Counted from the first letter of the stretch, positions 1 through 6,614 are shown. The stretch is DNA of 8,301 bases from an uncultured cyanobacterium (GCA_946221495.1 CAMIFA010000195.1:1-8301); one strand, 5' to 3'. Notes: generated by a model from the sequence alone, not told the origin. Numbers and translations: made by a program.

Positions 1-144
1 GTGCACCTGGGAAGCCACCGCCGGAACCACCGCTCGGTGCACCTGGGAAGCCACCCCCAGAACCACCGCTCGGTGCACCTGGGAAGCCACCGCCGGAACC
101 ACTACCACCGCCAGAACCACCGCTCGGTGCACCTGGGAAGCCAC
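1..144 (-). repeat. 36-bp in-frame tandem repeat encoding GGFPGAPSGGSG-type units
   Basis: The plus-strand core gtgcacctgggaagccac begins at 1, 37, 73 and 127. The first two units are exactly 36 bp and differ at only two bases. The third is 54 bp because of an 18-bp in-frame insertion coding Gly/Ser. The fourth keeps only the core before the sequence diverges. All units stay in the reading frame of the minus-strand Gly-rich gene. The near-identity at DNA level, including synonymous positions, points to recent slippage or unequal-crossover expansion. The array continues past base 1. Confidence 0.9.
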
Positions 145-505
145 TGCCTCCACTAGAGGCATTACCGCCACCAAAGATATTATTAAAGTTACTGCCAGCG
201 AAGGGATTTCCCCCGTATGGTAAGTCGCTTCCCCCAGAGTTACCGCCAAAGGGACTGCCACCGCCACTACTGTCACCAAGACCACTGAAGATCGAAGAAA
301 GGTTATCCTCCCCCACAACCTCGCTCAACCGACCGAAGGGAGATTGCAGAAGTAATTGGTTGATATCGGCATTGGAGGTATTGCTCTCACCCGTAGCAGC
401 GAGGGGATTACTATTACCACTAGAGAAGTTGGGAGTTGCGGAGCCGCTAGTTGCCTGCTCATTACCACCGGATGAATTGAGAGTGTCGAACTCAGAAGTT
501 GCCAT
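1..505 (-). CDS. Gly/Ser-rich tandem-repeat protein, N-terminal part (runs off left edge)
   Basis: The frame is open from an ATG at 505 down to base 1 (168 codons) with no stop, so the C-terminus is missing. I do not recognise the family. Residues 1-50 are polar and rich in Ser, Asn, Thr and Gly (start MATSEFDTLNSSGG). Residues about 50-75 form the only ordered-looking segment (NQLLLQSPFGRLSEVVGEDN). After that the chain is Gly/Ser/Asn/Phe-rich (PFGGNSGGSDLPYGGNPF), and from about residue 120 it becomes repeats of GGGFPGAPSGGS. There is no signal peptide or membrane segment, and no RTX GGxGxD nonapeptide in the visible part. The ATG is the only start in frame after an upstream in-frame TAA, and GGAG lies 11 nt before it. 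A terminator and a 600-bp spacer separate it from the trp genes, so it is a separate transcription unit. A surface or exported low-complexity protein is possible, but this is a guess. Confidence 0.75.
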   Translation of the reverse strand, partial: MATSEFDTLNSSGGNEQATSGSATPNFSSGNSNPLAATGESNTSNADINQLLLQSPFGRLSEVVGEDNLSSIFSGLGDSSGGGSPFGGNSGGSDLPYGGNPFAGSNFNNIFGGGNASSGGSGFPGAPSGGSGGGSGSGGGFPGAPSGGSGGGFPGAPSGGSGGGFPGA

Positions 506-516
506 CAGAACTAATT

Positions 517-520
517 CTCC
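517..520 (-). promoter_or_regulatory. Ribosome binding site of the Gly-rich gene
   Basis: GGAG on the minus strand, followed by an 11-nt spacer to the ATG at 505. It supports that ATG as the start. No other ATG or GTG lies in frame before the upstream TAA. Confidence 0.5.
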
Positions 521-732
521 AATTGCTGTTACAGAAATTTCACAGGAGCATCGAACAAATTAATTAAATTTGCTTGATTAAAAGCTCAAATTATGTTTCT
601 AAAAACTTGTAACCTGCTATTTACTTCAAGCCGCAGATTCTACGTTTCTTGTAATTAATTGCTTGTTTTATTAGCTAATCCTTTTGAAACTTAGTTAGAG
701 ATTGGCTAATAATCAAGCAGAAAAATGAAAGT

Positions 733-740
733 GCGATCGC
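733..740. repeat. HIP1 octamer GCGATCGC (one of nine in the window)
   Basis: GCGATCGC is the highly iterated palindrome of many cyanobacterial genomes. This is the only intergenic copy here. The others are inside genes: 2384-2391 and 2469-2476 (aroF), 3523-3530 (trpB), 5109-5116 and 5564-5571 (trpA), 6600-6607 (trpC), and 6911-6918 and 7500-7507 (trpE(G)). Nine copies in 8.3 kb is far above chance and is the best taxonomic marker in the window. Confidence 0.9.
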
Positions 741-922
741 TAAGAATTTGTTAGTAATCCTTTAAAGAAGCTGAATTATAACTTCGTCCAAAGGCAAAAA
801 ATTCAATATCGATTGTTTTAAAGCTTGAAAAAATTAATTTTCACAAACATAAAACTGCAATCTTTAATACATCTCTAAAAGCTTATAATGCCTAAATCGT
901 AATGCAAATGAATAATCTTTTG

Positions 923-936
923 ATTGACTTGTCAAT
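923..936. repeat. 14-bp perfect palindrome ATTGAC-TT-GTCAAT
   Basis: Two 6-bp arms flank a 2-bp centre, which is the geometry of a dimeric regulator site. It lies about 420 bp upstream of the Gly-rich start and downstream of the trp operon terminator. The minus strand reads TTGACA within it (935-930), but no good -10 hexamer follows 16-18 nt later. The function is unknown and chance is possible in such AT-rich DNA. Confidence 0.3.
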
Positions 937-1114
937 TATTTCGCTTTTGTTACGTAGGATACGACTGTAACTTCTAAAAGTGCTAACGTCTGACTTTCTA
1001 GAGTTCATTAGCAAACCAATTTTCCGATACTGTTGCTTATTTACCAGTCTTGAAAAAGAAAATTGTAATTTATATTTACTTGGAGTGCATATTTGACTTA
1101 CAATACTTTCTCTT

Positions 1115-1151
1115 AAAAAAAGGACTTCAAAAATAGTATTTTTTGAGTCCT
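1115..1151 (-). terminator. Rho-independent terminator of the trp operon
   Basis: On the minus strand the arm AGGACTCAAAAAA (1151-1139) pairs with TTTTTGAAGTCCT (1133-1121), with one bulged base and a 5-nt loop. Seven T residues follow at once (1121-1115). The hairpin starts about 40 nt after the trpD stop. On the plus strand no T run follows the hairpin, so it acts in the minus direction. It closes the trp operon and separates it from the Gly-rich gene. Confidence 0.88.
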
Positions 1152-1192
1152 CACCTGATATAAATTACAAATTAATACTGCCATCCTTAAAT

Positions 1193-2206
1193 TTAAAGAG
1201 ATTTACTAGCAGTTATCTTCTCTGTACTCATCACGAACTTGCGGAAATCCCGAAAGAATGCTTCGACAGTGCCATCTGCCAACGCAATCTGAATTATACT
1301 AATTGCCTGCTCCAAACTATAATTTGTGTTTACTAGACATAAAGCAAATGCTGCGTTTAAAGTTACAAGATCAACAATATGCTTTCGCCCCTGTCCGCTA
1401 AGGATAGCGAGGAATTCATAAGCATTTACTCTGGCATCACCTCCAGCAAGGTCTGATACTTGCACGGTTTCCATCCCGAATTCTTCAGGAACAATCTGTC
1501 TTGTAGTGATGCTATTTTGGACTTCAATTAATTGGGAAGTACCAGCTAAAGTTATTTCATCGAGACCATCCGAACCAGTTACCACTAATGCCCGCACTTC
1601 AAGTTCAGCCAAAGCTTCAGCGATGACGAAAGCGACGGCAGGATGACCGCAGCCGACCATTTTATGCATAGGTCTACTAGGATTAAGTAATGGTCCTAGC
1701 AGATTAAAAACTGTAGGAACACCGACCTCAGCTCGCGCCGAGGCAAAAATACCAAAACTAGGATGCCAATCACGCGCGAACAGAAAAGTTAGTCCGGTAG
1801 TTTGGAAAATTTCCACTGACTTTTCTGTAAGTGCAGACAGGGAGATACCCAGTATTTCCAGAAGATCGAAAGACCCGTTACGCTTAACTGAACCTCGATT
1901 ACCGTGTTTAGCAACAGTAATACCCAGGGCAGCAACAATAAATGCTACCGTCGTCGAAACGTTGTAGCGCGGTCGCCGTACCCCACCAGTCCCAACGATA
2001 TCAAGTTGAACAGAACCAAAATCTGCTTGTCGCCTTCTGTCCCAAAGAGCATCGCGATACCCTAATAGCTCTTGTGGTCGAGCATCATCTACAGGTCGGG
2101 TTCGGAGAAAGCTAACAATATCGTTAAACTCAGCTTGACCTGATAACAGGTATTCCATCACGTCACGCGCTTGATCGCGCGTGCGTGGTATTGATAGTTT
2201 GATCAT
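1193..2206 (-). CDS. trpD: Anthranilate phosphoribosyltransferase-like protein with altered PRPP motif
   Basis: Family role: transfers the phosphoribosyl group of PRPP to anthranilate, the second Trp-specific step, in the cytoplasm. The 337 residues match the family length. An N-terminal helical region (1-65) is followed by the glycosyltransferase family 3 alpha/beta domain. Visible landmarks are GTGG at 72-75, YNVST at 81-85, KHGN at 100-103, GSFD at 111-114, FNLLGPLLNP at 167-176, and DGLDE at 213-217, which contains the Asp-Glu pair expected to bind Mg. Oddities: the usual GTGGDG reads GTGGVRR, and the Ser-Ser after KHGNR is replaced (RGSVKRNGS). Both motifs contact PRPP in characterised enzymes. 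The gene begins 8 nt after the aroF stop with only a weak ribosome site, which suggests translational coupling, and it is last in the operon. The family assignment is secure; activity on PRPP and anthranilate is inferred. Confidence 0.88.
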   Translation of the reverse strand: MIKLSIPRTRDQARDVMEYLLSGQAEFNDIVSFLRTRPVDDARPQELLGYRDALWDRRRQADFGSVQLDIVGTGGVRRPRYNVSTTVAFIVAALGITVAKHGNRGSVKRNGSFDLLEILGISLSALTEKSVEIFQTTGLTFLFARDWHPSFGIFASARAEVGVPTVFNLLGPLLNPSRPMHKMVGCGHPAVAFVIAEALAELEVRALVVTGSDGLDEITLAGTSQLIEVQNSITTRQIVPEEFGMETVQVSDLAGGDARVNAYEFLAILSGQGRKHIVDLVTLNAAFALCLVNTNYSLEQAISIIQIALADGTVEAFFRDFRKFVMSTEKITASKSL

Positions 2207-2214
2207 TACTCTAT

Positions 2215-3276
2215 CTAGGCAGGAACTGCGGTAGGTTGCGACCAGCGATCCATAGCTTTACCGATCACAGCCAGCTCCGGCATTAGCTGATCAAATCGCT
2301 CTGGAGTCAGAGATTGAGGACCGTCAGACAAAGCTTTAGCTGGATTCGGGTGAACTTCAATCATCAGTGCATCTGTTCCCGCCGCGATCGCAGCCATTGC
2401 CATTGCGGGGACATACTCGGCTCTACCCGTACCGTGACTGGGGTCAATCATAATCGGCAGGTGAGTAAGCGATCGCAATACTGGTAATACTGATAAATCC
2501 AGCGTATTCCGAGCGTACTGGCGGTCGAACGTCCGGATTCCCCGCTCACAAAAAATGACATTCGGGTTCCCAGCTGCCAGAATATACTCAGCTGCCATTA
2601 GCCATTCTTCAATTGTGGCTGACATCCCCCGCTTTAGTAAAACTGGTTTATCCTGCGCCCCTACCTTCTTCAAGAGGGAAAAATTTTGCATATTCCGCGC
2701 CCCCACTTGGACAACATCAGCTACAGCAGCGACCTTTTCTAAATCGGCGGTATCCATAACTTCAGTAATAATCCCCAAACCTGTCGCAGCACGGGCTGCT
2801 GCTAGTAACTCGAGGGCGCTCTCGCCGTAACCCTGGAAAGCATAAGGTGAAGTGCGAGGTTTGTATGCCCCTCCGCGTAAAAATTTAGCTCCTGCTGCCT
2901 TTACTCGCCGTGCTGTTTCCACAATCATTTCTTCATTTTCCACCGAGCATGGTCCAGCTACCACTACTAGCGGCTGGTGTTCGCCGAAATGAACAGGCCC
3001 GTTAGGAGTGTTTACCACTACCTCAGTCGGTTCCCCATGACGAAACTCGCGACTAACGCGCTTAAAGGGTTTCTCAACCCGTAGTACCCTTTCAATCCAA
3101 GGGCTGAGTTCTTGTAATTGCAATGGATCTAATTGAGCGGTATTGCCTACTAGACCTATTACAACCTTATGTTTGCCGACGATTTTTTCTGGTGTCAGTC
3201 CCCAATTAGTGCAGAATTCTTCGCTTAGGCGCACAATCTCGGCTGCTGGAGAGCCGTTCTTCATTACTACGATCAT
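2215..3276 (-). CDS. aroF: 3-deoxy-D-arabino-heptulosonate 7-phosphate (DAHP) synthase, class I-beta
   Basis: Condenses phosphoenolpyruvate and erythrose 4-phosphate into DAHP, the entry step of the shikimate pathway. The 353 residues have two parts. Residues 1-75 (MIVVMKNGS to RVSREF) resemble the ferredoxin-like regulatory domain of Thermotoga-type enzymes. Residues about 100-345 are the TIM barrel: AGPCSVE at 107-113, LRGGAYKPRTSPYAFQG at 133-149, GARNMQN at 192-198, LLKRG at 213-217, CERGIRTF at 243-250, DPSHGTG at 278-284, EVHP at 307-310, and SDGPQSL at 317-323. Metal ligands expected in the family are present (Cys110, His281, Glu307, Asp318). The start matches the family N-terminus; AGGGG lies about 8 nt upstream. 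In indole-alkaloid clusters such a gene is usually called aroG. Its place inside a trp operon suggests that it pushes carbon toward chorismate for tryptophan. Confidence 0.96.
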   Translation of the reverse strand: MIVVMKNGSPAAEIVRLSEEFCTNWGLTPEKIVGKHKVVIGLVGNTAQLDPLQLQELSPWIERVLRVEKPFKRVSREFRHGEPTEVVVNTPNGPVHFGEHQPLVVVAGPCSVENEEMIVETARRVKAAGAKFLRGGAYKPRTSPYAFQGYGESALELLAAARAATGLGIITEVMDTADLEKVAAVADVVQVGARNMQNFSLLKKVGAQDKPVLLKRGMSATIEEWLMAAEYILAAGNPNVIFCERGIRTFDRQYARNTLDLSVLPVLRSLTHLPIMIDPSHGTGRAEYVPAMAMAAIAAGTDALMIEVHPNPAKALSDGPQSLTPERFDQLMPELAVIGKAMDRWSQPTAVPA

Positions 3277-3413
3277 GTGTATAGCCCCTGTTAAATTACT
3301 TCTATGTGGAATGTCTGGATAAATTACAAGAAAGAGAGAGACTAAGTGCTGAATGCTTTAAAGTGACTCAATTTCATAATTCGCAATGTCTTAGTAGCTC
3401 CTAATCTAATGCT

Positions 3414-4652
3414 TCAGCTAAGAAACTTAGCGACAGTATGCACATCCTTATCACCACGCCCAGAACAGTTGAGTACAATCCTGGGACTACCAGTTAGTTG
3501 CGGACAGAGAATTTCGAGGTAAGCGATCGCATGAGCAGTTTCCAGAGCCGGAATAATTCCTTCGAGTTGGGCAAGGTGCTGTAAAGCCGCCACCGCTTGA
3601 GAGTCTGTCACAGAGTAATATTCAGCTCTGCCAATTTCTTTAAGATACGAATGCTCTGGACCTACACCAGGATAATCCAGCCCCGCACTAATTGAATGTG
3701 CTTCAACTACTTGCCCATCTTCATCTTGCAGTAGATAACTCATTGCTCCGTGCAGTACGCCAACCCGCCCTTTTGTCAAAGTAGCCGCGTGTTTTTCTGT
3801 ATTCACTCCTTCTCCGGCTGCTTCCACACCAATCAAGCGCACAGATGATTCAGAGACAAATTCCGCAAATAATCCCATTGCATTAGAACCACCCCCCACA
3901 CAAGCAAGCAGAATATCTGGCAAGCCGCCCCATTTTTCCAGAGCTTGAACTCTTGTTTCTTGCCCAATTACGGCATGAAAGTCACGCACGATCATTGGGT
4001 AAGGATGAGGTCCGGCTACGGAACCTAGAATGTAGTGGGTTGTTTCTACGTTTGTTACCCAGTCTCTGATTGCTTCGGATGTCGCATCTTTGAGTGTACC
4101 ACTTCCTGCTGCTACAGGGCGGACTTCTGCACCCATTAGCCGCATCCGAAAGACGTTCAAGCTTTGGCGTTCCATGTCTTGCACGCCCATGTAAATTACG
4201 CAGCTAAAACCAAATCTAGCGCATACCGTAGCTGTAGCAACGCCGTGTTGTCCGGCTCCGGTTTCGGCGATGATCCGCTTTTTGCCCATGCGTTTTGCTA
4301 GTAATACTTGAGCCAAGGCGTTGTTAATTTTGTGTGCGCCTGTGTGGTTCAAGTCTTCGCGCTTCAGGTATATCTGCGCTCCTGTGCCGTCAGGTCGGGC
4401 ATAATGAGCAGTCAGGCGTTCAGCAAAATATAGGGGGGTTGCTCGTCCGACGTAATCTCGTAGCAGTTGTTGTAATTCTGCTTGAAAGTCTGGGTCGTTG
4501 CGGTATTGCTGGTATGCTGCTTCTAATTCAGTTAATGCTGGCATCAGCGTTTCTGGTACATACTTGCCCCCAAATTGTCCGAATCTACCAAGGCGATCGG
4601 GTTGCTGAATTGCAGGCGAAGTCGTCGTGTTACTGTCTCTTGTACTGACCAC
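3414..4652 (-). CDS. trpB: Tryptophan synthase beta subunit
   Basis: PLP enzyme joining indole and serine to make tryptophan, normally in an alpha2-beta2 complex with TrpA. The 412 residues are the usual length for the TrpB1 type. Visible landmarks: GRFGQFGGKYVPETL at 22-36; HKINN at 107-111, with the PLP lysine at 108; AETGAGQHG at 129-137, with the catalytic Glu at 130; GGGSNAMG at 253-260, which holds the PLP phosphate; PGVGPEHSYL at 328-337; and CSGRGDKD at 396-403. All key residues are present. The start codon is GTG at 4652. No ATG precedes the conserved region, and AAGGA lies 9 nt before the GTG. The gene follows trpA after 122 bp that may hold a small ORF, and is followed by aroF after 137 bp. 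It ends in TGA. Confidence 0.97.
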   Translation of the reverse strand: MVSTRDSNTTTSPAIQQPDRLGRFGQFGGKYVPETLMPALTELEAAYQQYRNDPDFQAELQQLLRDYVGRATPLYFAERLTAHYARPDGTGAQIYLKREDLNHTGAHKINNALAQVLLAKRMGKKRIIAETGAGQHGVATATVCARFGFSCVIYMGVQDMERQSLNVFRMRLMGAEVRPVAAGSGTLKDATSEAIRDWVTNVETTHYILGSVAGPHPYPMIVRDFHAVIGQETRVQALEKWGGLPDILLACVGGGSNAMGLFAEFVSESSVRLIGVEAAGEGVNTEKHAATLTKGRVGVLHGAMSYLLQDEDGQVVEAHSISAGLDYPGVGPEHSYLKEIGRAEYYSVTDSQAVAALQHLAQLEGIIPALETAHAIAYLEILCPQLTGSPRIVLNCSGRGDKDVHTVAKFLS

Positions 4653-4655
4653 AGG

Positions 4656-4748
4656 CTAAAATCCTTTAACGCTTAAATATATTCCTGACACTGAAAACAA
4701 GTAGCGAAAATTTTTTGTCAGAGTTTTATACTGTTTGGGCTTCGGCAT
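4656..4748 (-). CDS. Possible small protein or leader peptide between trpA and trpB (30 aa)
   Basis: An ORF too short for normal calling fills most of the trpA-trpB gap. It starts at ATG 4748 (MPKPKQYKTLTKNFRYLF) and ends in TAG at 4658-4656, three bases before the trpB GTG. The N-terminal half is strongly basic (six Lys/Arg in 15 residues) and the C-terminal half is mildly hydrophobic (SVSGIYLSVKGF). It has no Trp codon, so it does not look like a Trp attenuation peptide. No convincing ribosome site precedes the ATG, which is the main argument against it. If translated, it would couple trpA and trpB expression. A chance ORF is quite possible. Confidence 0.25.
   Translation of the reverse strand: MPKPKQYKTLTKNFRYLFSVSGIYLSVKGF
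4662..4666 (-). promoter_or_regulatory. Ribosome binding site AAGGA supporting the GTG start of trpB
   Basis: Minus-strand AAGGA with a 9-nt spacer to GTG at 4652. It overlaps the last codons of the possible small ORF upstream, so translation of that ORF would pass over it. Confidence 0.55.
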
Positions 4749-4774
4749 ATAAAATTACACCCAAAGCAGCTAAA

Positions 4775-5605
4775 TTAAATGTGCTGAAATGCTGCTTGTA
4801 TCTTATTAGTGCTACTAATTGCTGCTTTCAATTCGTGACAAAGTTCTGCGACAGCTTGCAGTCCTTGTTTAGGATTGTCAGCAGCTAATCTTTTCACAAA
4901 AGCACTACCAACGATCGCCGCATCTGCTCCCCACTCCATAACTTGCCGCGCCTGTTCTGGTTCCGAGATCCCAAAACCAACGCCAATCGGCTTATCAGTG
5001 ACGCTTCGCAATTCCCCAATTAGATGCTTGACGTTTTTTTGGAGATGGGAGCGCATACCTGTTACGCCAGTGACGCTGACTAAATAGATAAATCCCTGAG
5101 AGGAACGCGCGATCGCCTCTATCCGGGCTTTGGAACTAGTGGGAGCTACTAGTAAAATCACCTCAATCCCAAAAGTCGCCGCAATTTTGATTACCTCTGC
5201 CGCCTCTTCTAAAGGTAAGTCTGGTATTACTAATCCCCGCACCCCAGCCTTGGCAATTTGCGCTAAAAACTGCTTGATACCTCGGTACAAGATCGGGTTG
5301 TAGTAAGTAAAGAGGATTAAAGGTGCTTGCAAGCTAGGACTGACAGTTTGCACTAGCTCTAGCACCTGCTCTAACCGAGTTCCCCGTTGCAAAGCGCGAG
5401 TCGCAGCGGCTTGAATCACAGGTCCATCCGCTAGGGGATCTGAGTAGGGAACACCCAACTCAATCAAATCAGCACCATTACGATCTAGAACTTGTAAAGC
5501 TGCTGCTGTTGTTTCCAGATCAGGGTCGCCAGCTGTAATAAAAGGAATCAGGGCGCACGCATGGCGATCGCGTAAAACCTCAAAGCAATCAGAGATAGAA
5601 TTCAT
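4775..5605 (-). CDS. trpA: Tryptophan synthase alpha subunit
   Basis: Cleaves indole-3-glycerol phosphate to indole and glyceraldehyde 3-phosphate and channels indole to TrpB. The 276 residues fit the family. Visible landmarks: PFITAGDPD at 21-29; LIELGVPYSDPLADGP at 47-62, containing the catalytic pair Glu49 and Asp60; NPILYRG at 103-109; GLVIPDLPLEE at 124-134; FIYLVSVTGVTG at 172-183; and the phosphate-binding GVGFGIS at 208-214 and GSAF at 233-236. Nothing essential is missing. The ATG at 5605 overlaps the stop of the small ORF upstream (ATGA), and there is no good ribosome site of its own, which suggests coupled translation. A stand-alone free-indole role cannot be excluded, but the adjacent trpB favours the normal complex. 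Confidence 0.97.
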   Translation of the reverse strand: MNSISDCFEVLRDRHACALIPFITAGDPDLETTAAALQVLDRNGADLIELGVPYSDPLADGPVIQAAATRALQRGTRLEQVLELVQTVSPSLQAPLILFTYYNPILYRGIKQFLAQIAKAGVRGLVIPDLPLEEAAEVIKIAATFGIEVILLVAPTSSKARIEAIARSSQGFIYLVSVTGVTGMRSHLQKNVKHLIGELRSVTDKPIGVGFGISEPEQARQVMEWGADAAIVGSAFVKRLAADNPKQGLQAVAELCHELKAAISSTNKIQAAFQHI

Positions 5606-5697
5606 GCTGCTATTTCACTCAGAAGCAAATTGAAAGTTGATACAATCCAAACAATTGAACTACAGAACTTTAGGAATTTAGATATTTTAGTATTCAT
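5602..5697 (-). CDS. Possible 31-aa small membrane-like peptide between trpC and trpA, overlapping the trpA start
   Basis: The ORF begins 11 nt after the trpC stop. GAGAGGA (5707-5701) sits just before its ATG, with a 3-nt spacer. Its TGA overlaps the trpA ATG as ATGA (5605-5602). The peptide starts MNTKISKFLKF, which is basic, and continues CSSIVWIVSTFNLLLSEIAA, which is hydrophobic enough for one membrane helix. It has one Trp codon (residue 17), too few for classical attenuation. It fits the operon closely: it fills the 103-bp gap and would deliver ribosomes to trpA, which lacks a clear ribosome site. I know no family for it. It could be a real small protein, a coupling or leader ORF, or chance; no homology is visible by eye. 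Confidence 0.45.
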   Translation of the reverse strand: MNTKISKFLKFCSSIVWIVSTFNLLLSEIAA

Positions 5698-5708
5698 AGT
5701 TCCTCTCG

Positions 5709-6614
5709 CTATCCTCTTTTCATTGGCTGAGGAGGAATCAAAGTCATCAGATTAAGCACAGCCTGCTCTAGATCAATTTGTTTAACCAAAGACTCTCCGA
5801 TTAGCACTGCCCTAGCACCAGCTTCAGCCACTAAAGCTAAATCAGCAGATGTATGTAAGCCAGACTCACTCACTACTGTTATGCCTAAGTTACATAGCTG
5901 TTCTTGGCGCGCTGCAATCAATTTTTGTGTTATTCCTAGATCAACTGTAAAGTCGTTGAGGTTGCGGTTATTTATTCCTACTAAGCAGAGGTCAGGCAGA
6001 GCTAGTACACGATCAAGTTCAGCCAGAGTATGCACTTCTACTAACGCTTTCATCCCCAAACTATGGACAAGGAACAAAAAATCCTGTAGCTCTTGATCGT
6101 CGAGAATGGCGGCAATTAGCAGTACGGCATCTGCCCCAGCTACTCGCGCTAGATAGATTTGGTAAGGGTCAATGATAAACTCTTTGCAGAGTAAGGGTAG
6201 CGCTATGCTCTGCCGAATTGCCCGAAGATTAGCAAAACTACCTTGAAAGAATTTCTCATCGGTTAGGACTGATATACAGCTAGCTCCACCACGCTCGTAA
6301 GCTTGGGCGATTTTAATTGGGTCAAAGTCTGCCCGGATAACTCCTTTACTGGGCGAGGCTTTTTTGACCTCGGCAATTAAGCTAGGGCGGCTGGAACTTT
6401 GTTGTAAAGCCAAGAGGAAATCTATCGGTTCAGGAGCAGTAGTTACTTGACATTGCAAAGCAGCTAAAGGCTGTCGTGCAGACATTTGGGCAACTTCTTG
6501 CTGTTTATGCCAAACAATTTCTTCTAAAATATGAAGCGTGGCATTTTCCTCAGTAACTGGGTAACTGATTTGGAGCGCAGTTTGGGAAGGAATTGATAGG
6601 CGATCGCTCTGCAT
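5709..6614 (-). CDS. trpC: Indole-3-glycerol phosphate synthase
   Basis: Closes the indole ring, converting carboxyphenylamino-deoxyribulose phosphate to indole-3-glycerol phosphate with loss of CO2. The 301 residues include a family-typical N-terminal extension before ILEEIVWHKQQEV (29-41). The barrel shows LIAEVKKASPSKG at 79-91 (Glu82 and Lys84 correspond to catalytic residues), CKEFIIDPYQIYLA at 143-156 (general-acid Lys144), LVEVH at 191-195 (Glu193), GINNRNL at 213-219 and SESG at 249-252. The catalytic set is complete. The protein is a stand-alone TrpC with no TrpF fused; trpF is not in the window. The gene lies 44 bp after trpE(G) and ends in TAG 11 nt before the possible small ORF that leads into trpA. 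Confidence 0.97.
   Translation of the reverse strand: MQSDRLSIPSQTALQISYPVTEENATLHILEEIVWHKQQEVAQMSARQPLAALQCQVTTAPEPIDFLLALQQSSSRPSLIAEVKKASPSKGVIRADFDPIKIAQAYERGGASCISVLTDEKFFQGSFANLRAIRQSIALPLLCKEFIIDPYQIYLARVAGADAVLLIAAILDDQELQDFLFLVHSLGMKALVEVHTLAELDRVLALPDLCLVGINNRNLNDFTVDLGITQKLIAARQEQLCNLGITVVSESGLHTSADLALVAEAGARAVLIGESLVKQIDLEQAVLNLMTLIPPQPMKRG

Larger units (their letters stand above)
506..1114. other. AT-rich intergenic spacer, no supported gene
   Basis: About 600 bp with frequent stops in all frames and no tRNA-like or rRNA-like sequence that I can see. It must hold the promoter of the minus-strand Gly-rich gene, but no -35/-10 pair with good spacing stands out. It contains a HIP1 octamer, a 14-bp palindrome, and a loosely repeated TAATTAA...TTGCTTG motif at about 561-580 and 652-672. 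An unrecognised small RNA cannot be excluded. Confidence 0.7.

Noticed and set aside
360..563. 67-codon plus-strand ORF
   Set aside because: It lies antisense to the Gly-rich gene, has no clear ribosome site and has low-information composition. It is a shadow of the minus-strand frame.
571..719. 10-bp inverted repeat TGCTTGATTA / TAATCAAGCA, and similar TAATTAA-TTGCTTG direct repeats
   Set aside because: The arms are about 130 bp apart in low-complexity AT-rich sequence. There is no flanking duplication or transposase, so it is not supported as a mobile element end.
775..780. TATAAT on the minus strand as -10 of a promoter for the Gly-rich gene
   Set aside because: The nearest -35-like TTGAAT is 20 nt away and the start codon is 270 nt downstream. 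A perfect hexamer alone is expected in such AT-rich DNA.
2555..2830. 91-codon plus-strand ORF inside aroF
   Set aside because: It is antisense to conserved barrel motifs of DAHP synthase and its product resembles no family.
3342..3377. 11-residue minus-strand ORF in the trpB-aroF gap
   Set aside because: It is too short, has no well-placed ribosome site, contains no Trp codons, and ends about 65 nt before aroF.
4334..4648. 104-codon plus-strand ORF inside trpB
   Set aside because: It is antisense to the conserved N-terminal part of TrpB. Its hydrophobic stretch follows from complementing that sequence.
4734..4765. TTTGGG...CCCAAA hairpin after trpA as a terminator
   Set aside because: It has only a 6-bp stem with a 20-nt loop and no T run on the minus strand. 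It lies inside the operon.
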